This document shows, piece after piece, positions 42,860-50,788 of a DNA stretch of 64,000 nucleotides. The stretch comes from Streptacidiphilus rugosus AM-16. Lineage in GTDB: Bacteria > Actinomycetota > Actinomycetes > Streptomycetales > Streptomycetaceae. The position numbers and the translations under genes were made by a program. The DNA is taken from assembly GCF_000744655.1 (NCBI RefSeq), contig NZ_JQMJ01000004.1:682001-746000 (forward strand), written 5' to 3'. Below the pieces are notes generated by a model. The model was not told the DNA's origin. It was given only the letters and a program-made list of their open reading frames with translations, and made no database searches. The number at the start of each line of letters is the position of its first letter. Position 1 is the first letter of the stretch.

Positions 42860-43579
42860 ATGGCGAGTGTCAGCCGCCAGCAGTACCGCGCAGCCGTAGA
42901 GAAGATGCTGGCCAACTATCGCGACGCCGAGCCCATCGAAACAAAGCAGCGGCTGTACCGCCCCGTGCTCATCGCGCACGGATGGTGTGCTGAAGTGCAC
43001 CGCCTCGCGGAAGCCGCGCTGAAGCTGCTCGACCTCGGCTACGGCCACGAAGCGACGATCCTCCTCCGCACGATGTTCGAGACCACCATCAGCCTTCATT
43101 GGCTCTACCAGAAGGGCGAGGCTGGAGCCGAAGGCGTGGTCACTGAGGGCGCCAGGCAGAACCGGGCAGCCGCGGAGGATATGGAGACCGCGTTCGCGCC
43201 GCCGCCAGACGTCATTGACGCGATCAAGAAGACGCCGGTCATCCAGACAGAGGAGAGCCGGACCTTCAGCAAGGTCATGAAGCAGTGCGATGCGATCGAC
43301 CCGACGAAGGCGCTCTATTCCATCTACCGCTATCTCTGCCGCTTCGCCCATCCGACCGCAGCCAGCGCGGACGCGTTCATCGAGGAGAGTATGAACCCGC
43401 CCCACGTGCGGCCTACCCCGAAGGACCGCGAGTCCATGGTGGAAGTCACCTCCGCCATGTGCCTGCTTTGGGCCGGCCGGGCATTCGACGAGATGCTGAA
43501 CGGCAAGCCACGGAAGCGGTTCCTGCGCGCCGTCGCCAAGGAAGTCCAGCTGGCGCCCATCCTGCCCTACATCCACTAA
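42860..43579 (+). CDS. DUF5677 family protein
   Basis: 239 residues from ATG 42860 with AAGGA 6 nt upstream (ATG 42854 also possible). Helical protein with RPVLIAHGWCAEVHRLAEAA, LLDLGYGHEATILLRTMFET, TISLHWLYQKGEA and IYRYLCRFAHPTAASADAFI. The L-x-R-x-x-F-E helix and the C-R-F-A-H motif are the conserved DUF5677 marks, in a four-helix arrangement that resembles HEPN nucleases or binding proteins; catalysis is not established. It follows the zinc-ribbon GIY-YIG gene closely and probably forms a two-gene operon. Confidence 0.82.
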   Translation: MASVSRQQYRAAVEKMLANYRDAEPIETKQRLYRPVLIAHGWCAEVHRLAEAALKLLDLGYGHEATILLRTMFETTISLHWLYQKGEAGAEGVVTEGARQNRAAAEDMETAFAPPPDVIDAIKKTPVIQTEESRTFSKVMKQCDAIDPTKALYSIYRYLCRFAHPTAASADAFIEESMNPPHVRPTPKDRESMVEVTSAMCLLWAGRAFDEMLNGKPRKRFLRAVAKEVQLAPILPYIH

Positions 43580-43796
43580 TACGCCGTTTCATTTGGCGGT
43601 GACCATGGAGATGTCACCACCTGGAACGCATGTCAGATCGATGTGAGAGCCTCCCGGGCATGACCTACGACTTGGCTGTCTGGGAGGGCGATCGGCCGGC
43701 GGATGACACGACCGCCGGCCAAGTCTTCACCGAGCTCTACAACCGCTACATCGACGGGGAGGTGGGGCGTTTCCCCGGGTTCGTGGACACCGGTTG

Positions 43797-44693
43797 TCAT
43801 GCGGCAACGACCAGCGTAGTTGATCGTTGTTCGTAGGTGACCGGGCTGATCTGGCCGAGGCTGGAGTGCCGCCGCCGGGTGTTGTAGCGGGTCACCCACC
43901 GGAAGACGGCGAGTCGGGCTTCGCGGGCCCCGTTCCACCGTTTCCGTCCCTGGAGCGTCTCGCGTTTCATGGTCGCGTTGAAGCTCTCCGCGGCGGCGTT
44001 GTCCGCGCTGGTGCCCACTGCGCCGCGCGATCTGGTCACGCCGAGCTCCGCGCAGACGTGCGCGAAGTCCCTGGACCCGTACTGGGCCCCGTTGTCGCTG
44101 TGGAAAATCGCCCCGCGCAGTCCGGCTGCGCCGCGGGCGGCCGCGGCGGCCCGCAGGGCGTCGGTCACCAGGGACGTGCGCATGTGGTCGGCGATCGACC
44201 AGCCCGCCAGCCGTTTCGAGCACAGGTCCAACACCGTGGCCAGGTAAAGGAACTGGCCGCCACCGATGGGCAGGTAGGTTATGTCGCCCACGTACCTGGT
44301 GTTCGGCCTGGCCGCGGTGAAGTCACGGTCCAGCAGGTCCGGCACCGGTGTCGCCGACGGCTCGGGGATCGTGGTGCGGACCTTCTTGCGCAGGTGCAGC
44401 CCGACGATGCCGAACGTGCGCATCACGCGTTCCACGCGCTTGTGGTTAATCCGGTCCCCGGCATCCCGCAGCTCGGCGGTGACGCGCGGAACCCCGTAGG
44501 TCCCGTCCGAGTCGGTGTGGATCCGGGCGATCCGCTCGGCAAGCTCCGCGTCCGCCCTCGCCCGTTCCATGCGCGCGTCCGCGCCGGCCAGCCACCGGTA
44601 GAACCCGGACCGCGAGACCTGCATCATCCGGCACAGCCGCTTCACGCCGTAGGCGTCCCGGTGATCCTCGACGAACTGAAAGCGGCTGCTCAC
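43797..44693 (-). CDS. IS3-family transposase OrfB
   Basis: 298 residues. DDE residues: YVGDITYLPIGGGQFLYLAT, IFHSDNGAQYGSRDFAHVC, and ADNAAAESFNATMKRETLQG. The HTH-like start reads VEDHRDAYGVKRLCRMMQVS. It ends HSSLGQISPVTYEQRSTT, the standard family end. It overlaps orfA by ATGA. About 65% similar in feel to the copy at 15768-16661. Appears intact. Confidence 0.93.
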   Translation of the reverse strand: MSSRFQFVEDHRDAYGVKRLCRMMQVSRSGFYRWLAGADARMERARADAELAERIARIHTDSDGTYGVPRVTAELRDAGDRINHKRVERVMRTFGIVGLHLRKKVRTTIPEPSATPVPDLLDRDFTAARPNTRYVGDITYLPIGGGQFLYLATVLDLCSKRLAGWSIADHMRTSLVTDALRAAAAARGAAGLRGAIFHSDNGAQYGSRDFAHVCAELGVTRSRGAVGTSADNAAAESFNATMKRETLQGRKRWNGAREARLAVFRWVTRYNTRRRHSSLGQISPVTYEQRSTTLVVAA

Positions 44694-45028
44694 CAGCTGG
44701 TCTCCCGGGCGAAATACTTCGCGGCCCTGCGCAGGATCTCCCGCTCGAGCTCGAGCTCCTTCACCCGCGCCCGCAGCTGCCGGTTCTCCTTCTCCATCGC
44801 GCTCGCCTCACCGGCCCCCGGCCGGGCAGCCGCCTCCGCATCACGCACCCAGATCCGCAGCGTCTCGTGGTTGACGCCCACGTCCTGGGCCACCGACGCG
44901 TACGTACCGCCCGGCGTGGCGTGGTACAGCGCGACGGCATCGGCCCTGAACTCAGGGCTGTACTTCGACGTCCCCAACGGGAACTCCTGTTCTACGGATC
45001 CTCGCGATCCAATGATCAGGGTGTCCAC
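44690..45028 (-). CDS. IS3-family transposase OrfA
   Basis: Up to 112 residues; the likely start is TTG 44977, which follows AGGAG, giving about 95. HTH: RADAVALYHATPGGTYASVA, QDVGVNHETLRIWVRDAE, then a coiled coil EKENRQLRARVKELELEREI, ending RAAKYFARETSW. The open frame to GTG 45028 lies inside the terminal repeat. Confidence 0.88.
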   Translation of the reverse strand: MDTLIIGSRGSVEQEFPLGTSKYSPEFRADAVALYHATPGGTYASVAQDVGVNHETLRIWVRDAEAAARPGAGEASAMEKENRQLRARVKELELEREILRRAAKYFARETSW

Positions 45029-45335
45029 GACCTGGGGGAAGCGCCCGTGGACGTACCGCCGACGGAGCGGATTTCGGCCTACGTTGCAGCCCTTCTTGAG
45101 CGGTGGTGTGACATGACCGAGGATGTGGAGGACTCGTCGCCCTGGTCGACCGGCCCCCTGATCGACGAGGCCAGCGGACCGCTGATCTACTTCGCGATGC
45201 GGTGGAGCATGGCTGAGGAGGCTTCGGCTTATGCGGCTGACCTGGCGCGCTCAATGGACCTGGTCTGTTTCGATCCGCAGGGGGACCGGCTCAGGACCTG
45301 ACCGATCTCGTCAGTCGCCTGTGGGGCGTGTCTGT

Positions 45336-45774
45336 TCAACGAACCATGAAGCGGCTCAGCTCGCGGGACTCAGCGCGGAGCCGGTTCGGTCGCGTGCGTG
45401 CGATGGCGGTGTCCGATGCAGGACTCGGCACCTGGACCTCCTTGTTGGTGTCCCAGGTCGCTGGGTTGCCAGCTGGCCAGGCGAGTTCGATGCCGGCCTG
45501 TTGGGTCAGGGCCAGCATGGTCGCAACGAAACCTTCGGAGAGGGCGATCATGACCGCATGGCTCGTTCGCAGGTGCTGCTCCAGCAGAGCCTCAAGGAAG
45601 GAACGTCTTCAGGGCCGCGGGGTCGATCTGGCACTCGTCATCGCGCATCTGACCGAGACCGGAGGGCAAGCCGAGTTCCGCCTCGAAGACAGAGACCTGC
45701 CTCAGGAACAGCCTGGCCGCCCCATTCGATGGGTTCCAGATGGTCTGCTCGCCCAGGTTGAAGTACTGGCTCAC
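45336..45774 (-). pseudogene. DUF6086 family gene with a 4-bp duplication
   Basis: GTG 45774 starts SQYFNLGEQTIWNPSNGAAR, LFLRQVSVFEAELGLPSGLG, DDECQIDPAALKTFL. The sequence CCTT is doubled at about 45591-45600, shifting the frame to a stop. The original frame continues EALLEQHLRTSHAVMIALSE, GFVATMLALTQQAGIELAWP and ends at 45336. The restored protein of about 145 residues matches DUF6086, a streptomycete family of unknown function. A tandem 4-bp repeat points to replication slippage. Confidence 0.75.
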
Positions 45775-45810
45775 CGCTGCCTCTCCCTGCTGTACATGGC
45801 GGAATCGTAG

Positions 45811-46290
45811 TCAGGCTGCGGCGAGTCGCCGGAAGCAAATGAACGCGGCGGCGATACCGACGAAGCCGAGGAAGTGCTCGGCCTTGCGCTCGTAGCGGCG
45901 GTGGAGCCGTCGGCATCCGGCCAGCCAGGACACGGTTCGTTCCACCACCCAACGATGCCGGCCGAGTCTCTGGGAGGACTCGACTCCCTTCCGGGCGATC
46001 CGTGGAGTGATGCCACGGCTGCGAAGCCACCGCCGGAGGCCGTCGTAGTCGTATCCCTTGTCGGCGTGGAGCTTGCCGGGGCGTCGGCGTCGTGGTCCGC
46101 GGCGGGAGCGGATCGGTGGAATGCCTCGGATTAGCGGCTCCAGGGCCTGGCTGTCGTGCAGGTTTGCGCCGGAGATGCCCAGCGATAGAGGTAGCCCGTT
46201 TCTGTCTGTGACCAGGTGGATCTTCGATCCCAACTTTCCCCGGTCGGTCGGATTCGGTCCCGTCAGCTGCCCCCCTTTGCCGCTCGAAGG
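45811..46290 (-). CDS. IS5/IS427-type transposase, frame B
   Basis: Catalytic part of the DDE transposase: LTGPNPTDRGKLGSKIHLVT, DRNGLPLSLGISGANLHDSQ, LHADKGYDYDGLRRWLRSRG with the second Asp, and HRWVVERTVSWLAGCRRLHR with the Glu (E-R-T). It ends FICFRRLAAA. It is read by frameshifting from frame A. No damage seen. Confidence 0.85.
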   Translation of the reverse strand, partial: PSSGKGGQLTGPNPTDRGKLGSKIHLVTDRNGLPLSLGISGANLHDSQALEPLIRGIPPIRSRRGPRRRRPGKLHADKGYDYDGLRRWLRSRGITPRIARKGVESSQRLGRHRWVVERTVSWLAGCRRLHRRYERKAEHFLGFVGIAAAFICFRRLAAA

Positions 46291-46622
46291 CTCACGGAGT
46301 CGATCGCGCATCTCGACCAGTCCAGCTGGCCGCGGGCACCCAGCTCGTCGAGGATCACCCTGTGGAGGCGAGCCCACACTCGATCGCGGCTCCACAGGGC
46401 GAAACGCCGGTAAACCGTCTGCCAGCACGGGCCGAACACTGGCGGCAGCTGCCGCCAGGTGCACCCGGACGTGGCCACGAAGATGATCGCGGTCAGTACC
46501 TCGCGGTCACCTGCACGACGTCGGCCGCCGCCCTGCGGGCGCACCACTTCCGTCGGTGGAACCACCCGGCGGAACAGTTCCCACAGTTCGTCAGGCACCA
46601 GATGCTCAGCAAGGCTCGCCAC
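46263..46622 (-). CDS. IS5/IS427-type transposase, frame A
   Basis: 119 residues: LVPDELWELFRRVVPPTEVV, DREVLTAIIFVATSGCTWRQ, LPPVFGPCWQTVYRRFALWS, then DWSRCAIDSVSLRAAKGGS with the first catalytic Asp (AIDSVS). This is the N-terminal DUF4096-type part of an IS427-like transposase. It stops just after the slippery A/G run, so a shift joins it to frame B. Confidence 0.87.
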   Translation of the reverse strand: MASLAEHLVPDELWELFRRVVPPTEVVRPQGGGRRRAGDREVLTAIIFVATSGCTWRQLPPVFGPCWQTVYRRFALWSRDRVWARLHRVILDELGARGQLDWSRCAIDSVSLRAAKGGS

Positions 46623-46664
46623 GTCCTGTCAACGAGCGCCACGACCAACAGAAACGACGTCTAA

Positions 46665-47776
46665 GAGGAGGTTTCAACCTCATTTAGCCTGGTGGAAGGC
46701 GGTTTTGAGGCCGCTCTGGCACGTCGCGCGAGTGACGGTCGAGGCGTAGGCGACCATGGTGGCGCCTGACGGGTAAATCGTGTCCGTCCGGTGCCGGATG
46801 CTCCTGTCTCAATCGAGGATGGGCGGACCTGAGCTGGTCTGTTCCGTGCTCCGGTGCGCCCCTGGTGGGGGATTCCGGAACGCGGTACGCCGAAGTCATG
46901 GCGGAACGCAAACCCTATCCCAGTGACCTGTCCGATGCCCGTTGGGCTTTGGTGGAGCCGGTGCTGACGGCATGGCGGGCCAAGCGCCGGGAGACGGCGA
47001 TCGCGCACGGGCGCCCACCCGAGCACGCACTACGGGACCTGCTGGACGCGATCTTGTACGTGGACCGCACCGGCATCCCCTGGCGCTACCTGCCCCACGA
47101 CTACCCGCCTGCGCAGAGCGTCTACCACTACTTCGCGTACTGGCGCGACGAGGGCATCTTCGAGCAGCTCAACGGACTGCTGCGCCGCCTGGTACGCACG
47201 CAGGCCGGACGGAACGAGGAGCCCAGTGCGGGCATCATCGATGCCCAGAGCGTGAAGACCGCCCACACCGTCCCGACTGCCGAACAGGGCATCGACGCGG
47301 CCAAGAAGATCGTCGGACGCAAGCGCAGCGTCCTGACCGACACCCTCGGCCTGCTGCTGTTGGTGCTGGTCACCGCCGCGAGCGTGCAGGATTCGGTCGC
47401 CGGCACCCAACTGCTCGACCAAGCCGCCGAGCGCCACCCCGGCCTGCGGAAGATCTGGGTCGACGGCGGCTACCGCCAATACGCGGTGGAGCACGCGGCG
47501 AGACTGGGGATCGACCTCGAGATCGTCCTCCGCAAGCCCGGGACCAGGGGCTTCTCCGTGATTCCACGCAGGTGGCCGGTGGAGCGGACCCTGGGTTGGT
47601 TCATGCTCCACCGGCGCCTGACCCGTGACTACGAGAGCCTCGCCACCAGTTCCGCGGCCATGATTCAGCTCGCGATGATCGACAACATGACCCGAAGACT
47701 CACCGGCGAATCCACCCCAACATGGCGAGACCCGACATCACAGGATCAGACACCACCCGCAGGATGAAGCCTCCTC
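46665..47776 (+). mobile_element. IS5-family insertion sequence with single transposase gene
   Basis: Ends: GAGGAGGTTTCAACCT at the left (46665) and the complement of GAGGAGGCTTCATCCT at the right (47776). Both are flanked by TAA (46662-46664 and 47777-47779), a 3-bp target duplication. Length 1,112 bp. It is inserted immediately next to the preceding IS427-like element. Confidence 0.85.
46898..47767 (+). CDS. IS5-family transposase
   Basis: 289 residues from ATG 46898. N-terminal part MAERKPYPSDLSDARWALVE, ALRDLLDAILYVDRTGIPWR, YLPHDYPPAQSVYHYFAYWR. DDE core: GIIDAQSVKTAHTVPTAEQG (first Asp), LRKIWVDGGYRQYAVEH (second Asp) and RRWPVERTLGWFMLHRRLTR (Glu in VERT). Ends in a polar tail. Undamaged and likely functional. 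Confidence 0.94.
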   Translation: MAERKPYPSDLSDARWALVEPVLTAWRAKRRETAIAHGRPPEHALRDLLDAILYVDRTGIPWRYLPHDYPPAQSVYHYFAYWRDEGIFEQLNGLLRRLVRTQAGRNEEPSAGIIDAQSVKTAHTVPTAEQGIDAAKKIVGRKRSVLTDTLGLLLLVLVTAASVQDSVAGTQLLDQAAERHPGLRKIWVDGGYRQYAVEHAARLGIDLEIVLRKPGTRGFSVIPRRWPVERTLGWFMLHRRLTRDYESLATSSAAMIQLAMIDNMTRRLTGESTPTWRDPTSQDQTPPAG

Positions 47777-47843
47777 TAAGGGACAGGGCAGAACAGAGAG
47801 CTAACGGAGCCTCCGACGGGCCACCCAAGGCGGAGCCCCAGCC

Positions 47844-48239
47844 ATGTCATCGCGCCGTGACCGCGACCGCGACGTGATCGTTTCATCGGGTATGACCACC
47901 ACCGCGAAGCGCGCCGCCGTGACGGCCGCCCTCCTCGCTGCCACCCTCGCCGCAGCAACGCCCGCCGCCAACGCCGACGCCCAGTCAGCCGACCGCGCCC
48001 AAGGCGCATCCAAGAGGTTCTTCGGGCCAGGCGGCCTCTTCGGGGGCGGCGGAATCGGGGGCGGCGCGGCCGATATCGTCGGAGGCGTTGCGAACAGCGC
48101 AGGAAACATCATCGACTGCGTCATCCCCATCTTCGGAGGCGGCTGCGGGGGGTACCGCAACCCGTTCATCGCGCCCCAGCCCCACCCCACCGTGATCGTC
48201 TACCCCCCGGGCCATCCGCTCCACAAGGGAAACCTCTAG
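47844..48239 (+). CDS. Small secreted glycine-rich protein
   Basis: 131 residues from ATG 47844 (GGAG at 47833); ATG 47892 is an alternative that leaves a cleaner signal peptide, MTTTAKRAAVTAALLAATLA with cleavage after AANA. The mature part is Gly/Phe-rich (KRFFGPGGLFGGGGIGGGAA) with IIDCVIPIFGGGCGGYRNPF holding two Cys, then a His/Pro-rich end. Probably cell-wall or surface associated; no known family. Confidence 0.7.
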   Translation: MSSRRDRDRDVIVSSGMTTTAKRAAVTAALLAATLAAATPAANADAQSADRAQGASKRFFGPGGLFGGGGIGGGAADIVGGVANSAGNIIDCVIPIFGGGCGGYRNPFIAPQPHPTVIVYPPGHPLHKGNL

Positions 48240-48317
48240 GGCACAGCCCCGCCCACCCCGGCCGGCGCCACGCCGGCCGGGGAAGGCAAAGCGCCTCCGG
48301 CGGGCCCACCCAAGGAG

Positions 48318-48467
48318 ATGGCCCCGGCCTGTGCCGAGCGTGACACCGACCCCCGCATCTGTGCGGGAATCGTCGACCGCCTCACCTTCAACGGCGCGAA
48401 TATCCAGACCGGCACCGAGTCCTACCGCCTCGCCCACACCCGCGCACAAGCCGAACGCGCCAGCTGA
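48318..48467 (+). pseudogene. IstB-like helper protein, C-terminal remnant
   Basis: The frame reads MAPACAERDTDPRICAGIVD, RLTFNGANIQTGTESYRLAH and TRAQAERAS. The DRL-x-F-x-G--I-x-T-G-T-x-SYRLAHTR pattern is how IS21-family IstB ATPases end. No Walker motifs are present upstream and the ATG touches its AAGGAG, so translation is doubtful. A trace of an IS21-type element. Confidence 0.5.
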
Positions 48468-48553
48468 GGAATGAGCGACTCGGGGCGGTCCTACTCGGTG
48501 GTCGAAACGCATCCTCACCGTTAGGCTTCGGGGCCGAACGAGAGAAGATCAGT

Positions 48554-49138
48554 ATGGACCCCCGCCTGCCCCACCTGCGTCGGAAGCTCGCACAGATACC
48601 CTTCAGTCCTCTTCGCAGCTACTCCTTCGGCGAGGAGAAGCACCGCTTCCAGCTCGGACCGTCCGTCAGCCCGGCGACGCTCGACGCCTTCGAGACCGAC
48701 CACGCAGTCGTGCTTCCGGCCCCGTACCGCGACTTCCTGACGTTCCTCGGCGCGACGGGAGCTGCCCCGTTCTACGGGCTTCTGCCCCTGAGCAGGTGCG
48801 AACTGTTCACGATGGACCCGAAAGGGCCAGATGACAGGGCTCCGCGCGGCTTCACCCCGGTCGAGGACCGGGCACGACCAGGCGACAGGTTCCTGCACAT
48901 CATCGAAGCAGGATGCAGCGATGTGGTCCTGCTGGGACTCACGGGACCGCTGACCGGGCGCATCCTTACGGGCAACTCCGATGGGTTCTGGGGCCCCGCC
49001 CTCTCGCCGGCACCGGACTTCCTCGCCTGGTATGAACTCTGGCTGGACGAGATGGCGGCAGGCCACGACAACCGGGCACTCGAACTGACCTCTCCCGCCA
49101 GCCGCAGCGCTCAAAGGCGCGGGCGTCCCACCTCTTAG
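48554..49138 (+). CDS. SMI1/KNR4 (SUKH) family protein
   Basis: 194 residues from ATG 48554: ATLDAFETDHAVVLPAPYRD, FLTFLGATGAAPFYGLLPLS, then DRFLHIIEAGCSDVVLLGLT, GRILTGNSDGFWGPALSPAP and DFLAWYELWLDEMAAG. The family often supplies immunity to secreted nuclease toxins or binds proteins; no toxin gene is next to it here. Full length. Confidence 0.87.
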   Translation: MDPRLPHLRRKLAQIPFSPLRSYSFGEEKHRFQLGPSVSPATLDAFETDHAVVLPAPYRDFLTFLGATGAAPFYGLLPLSRCELFTMDPKGPDDRAPRGFTPVEDRARPGDRFLHIIEAGCSDVVLLGLTGPLTGRILTGNSDGFWGPALSPAPDFLAWYELWLDEMAAGHDNRALELTSPASRSAQRRGRPTS

Positions 49139-49302
49139 CTGCCCCGACGCATCCGAGCGACATCGGTTCTCACTGGCATTGATCAAGAAAATCGTGCGCC
49201 AGTGACTCCCGAAATCACTTCGGAACGACATCCACGACGAGTGACATAGCCACCCGCTCGCCGTCGTCTACTGGGTCAAACGCTACCGCGAGCGGCTACT
49301 CG

Positions 49303-49683
49303 TGATCGACATCAACCGGCGGTGCGAAGACCCAGGCCGACACCCCGCCGCCACCCGGCAAGACCGGCACCGGAGCGCCCTACCGCCACCGCCAGAACGT
49401 CCTCGCCTGGGATGCCCAGCGCCCCGCCGTCGGCGCCGCCCCCGGCCACGGCCGCCCCAAGGGCGCCGCCGACAAGAAGCCCCGCAACCTCGACACCGTC
49501 GAAGCCCACCAGACCGCCGAGCGCCGCCGCGCCCGAACCCGCGAACTCCTGCAGCAAGCCGCGCAGTCCGGAACCGACCTGCTCCCCGCACAGCTCGCGC
49601 TGGACCTGGAGGTGACGGTCCGCCACGCCGGACGCCTGATCGCAGAGGCCCGCGGGCAGGGCGGCGGCCGACCTGCGGAATAG
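49303..49683 (+). pseudogene. HTH-type protein lacking its start
   Basis: From about 49321 the frame is coding-like: GKTGTGAPYRHRQNVLAWDA, APGHGRPKGAADKKPRNLDT, VEAHQTAERRRARTRELLQQ, AAQSGTDLLPAQLALDLEVT, VRHAGRLIAEARGQGGG, then TAG. The end (AQLALDLEVTVRHAGRLIAE) looks like a helix-turn-helix. There is no ATG/GTG with a ribosome site in this frame, and a TGA lies just upstream at about 49300, so the N-terminus is lost. Similar proteins occur near transfer genes in streptomycetes. Confidence 0.5.
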
Positions 49684-49772
49684 CGCACGGTGACCAAGCA
49701 GTTCGCGCCCAGGCCGTGCGGCCAGTCATGCCCGGGGAAACGTAGCTGGGCGCAGTTCGCTTCGAGGGAGGT

Positions 49773-50642
49773 TCAGCACGGGCGTGCCTCCCAACTCGTT
49801 CCTTCCGGCTGCGTCAGGTGATAGCCCAGCGGCGTTGCGACGTGTTTGACGGCCTGCCCAATGCGCAGGCTCCGAATCAGACCGGCGCGCCGTAGCGCCG
49901 AGGCGCACCGACTGGCCGCTGCGTTCGATACGCCAAGCCGCGAGGCCAAATGCTGTCCGGTGATTCCTCCGGACATGACGATGGCATCGAGCGTCTCTGC
50001 TCTGCCGGCGCCCAGCAGGGACCGAAGTGCTGCCAGTTGGTCCGGCTCGACCCGCGGAGGAGTTCCGGCGGGGATCCGGATGGTCAGGTGGTCGTCGGCA
50101 GGCTCGGCCAGCGACACCCGTCGGTTGAGAGCTACTGCCTGGAGCCGAAGCGAGCGCTCGCCGAGTTCAAGGTCCGCATCGAAGACCGTCGGCACCTCCA
50201 GTACGCCGCGGCGGAGCCTGATGTCGTGTCCGAGTCCGTGGAGCATCGTCGAGGCTCCGCTATTGACGTAGATGTGTGAGAGGGCGGCCGCGCGGGCGGC
50301 GACCGCTGCGCGGATGCCCGAGAGGCGCGGCTCGATGGCGGTGCTGCGCAGGTGGTCGACGGACGCGGCCAGGACGCGGTGGGCTCGATCGTTTCCCTCA
50401 GCGAGGGCTTTGGTGAAGGGCGTGGGAGCGCGGCGGGCAAACAGGTGGGCGAGGTAGCGGTGGCTGACACCCTCGGCGAGATCCGGCGAGAGGCTCCGCG
50501 AGTAGAGCTGCACCAGAGGCTCGGTGGGTCGGCCGTCGTGGGCATGGGATGTCCCGGCCGCTGTCAGTTCGGAGTCGAAATCGGGGAGAGCAGAGATTCT
50601 CACATTGCCTAAGCCATCGGTCCCGAGATGAATGCGTATCAA
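49773..50642 (-). CDS. ArsR-like winged-helix regulator
   Basis: 289 residues. The N-terminal 180 residues are a helical domain (FTKALAEGNDRAHRVLAAS, LSHIYVNSGASTMLHGLGHD) and a beta section (VLEVPTVFDADLELGERSL). The C-terminus is a winged helix: RVEPDQLAALRSLLGAGRAE, TLDAIVMSGGITGQHLASRL, GVSNAAASRCASALRRAGLI. This layout matches large ArsR-family regulators of actinobacteria, where the wHTH is at the end. Ligand unknown. No clear neighbours in an operon. Confidence 0.85.
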   Translation of the reverse strand: MIRIHLGTDGLGNVRISALPDFDSELTAAGTSHAHDGRPTEPLVQLYSRSLSPDLAEGVSHRYLAHLFARRAPTPFTKALAEGNDRAHRVLAASVDHLRSTAIEPRLSGIRAAVAARAAALSHIYVNSGASTMLHGLGHDIRLRRGVLEVPTVFDADLELGERSLRLQAVALNRRVSLAEPADDHLTIRIPAGTPPRVEPDQLAALRSLLGAGRAETLDAIVMSGGITGQHLASRLGVSNAAASRCASALRRAGLIRSLRIGQAVKHVATPLGYHLTQPEGTSWEARPC

Positions 50643-50788
50643 AGATCGCCCCCCCTGGTCTTGACGCCCTCATCAGGGCTTTTGCGCCTACGTGACGAAA
50701 GCTACCCGTCTTCGGGCGGGGCCGAAAGGATGTGGACGCACAGGGGCCCGACCGCTGGGCCCCCAAGACCTCAACCATGGGAGATGCC

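Larger units (their letters stand above)
43765..45046 (-). mobile_element. IS3-family insertion sequence (copy 2)
   Basis: 1,282 bp. Ends share imperfect inverted repeats of about 27 bp: GGGCGTTTCCCC (left) and GGGCGCTTCCCC (right, complement), each leading to TCGTGGACACC. Flanks are GTG at 43762-43764 and GTG at 45047-45049, a 3-bp target duplication typical of IS3. It encodes overlapping orfA and orfB on the minus strand. It is related to copy 1 (15731-17086) but not identical in sequence. Confidence 0.92.
43630..45301 (+). pseudogene. Hypothetical gene split by an IS3-family element
   Basis: The 5' part (ATG 43630 or 43660) reads MTYDLAVWEGDRPADDTTAG, QVFTELYNRYIDGEV and stops at the insertion after the GTG codon 43762-43764. 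The 3' part resumes at the duplicate GTG 45047-45049 as DVPPTERISAYVAALLERWC, STGPLIDEASGPLIYFAMRW, ending DPQGDRLRT at 45301. Joining across one GTG gives an intact frame of 118-128 residues. The family is conserved in streptomycetes with unknown function, perhaps immunity-like. It lies upstream of a DUF6086 gene on the opposite strand. Confidence 0.8.
45811..46622 (-). mobile_element. IS5-family (IS427-like) insertion sequence, two-frame transposase
   Basis: The two transposase frames span this range; the true ends lie a little outside but were not resolved. A slippery run AAAGGGGGG (46270-46278 on the minus strand) lies where the frames overlap, as in IS427-group elements that use programmed frameshifting. 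Its right flank meets the next element at 46665. Confidence 0.75.
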
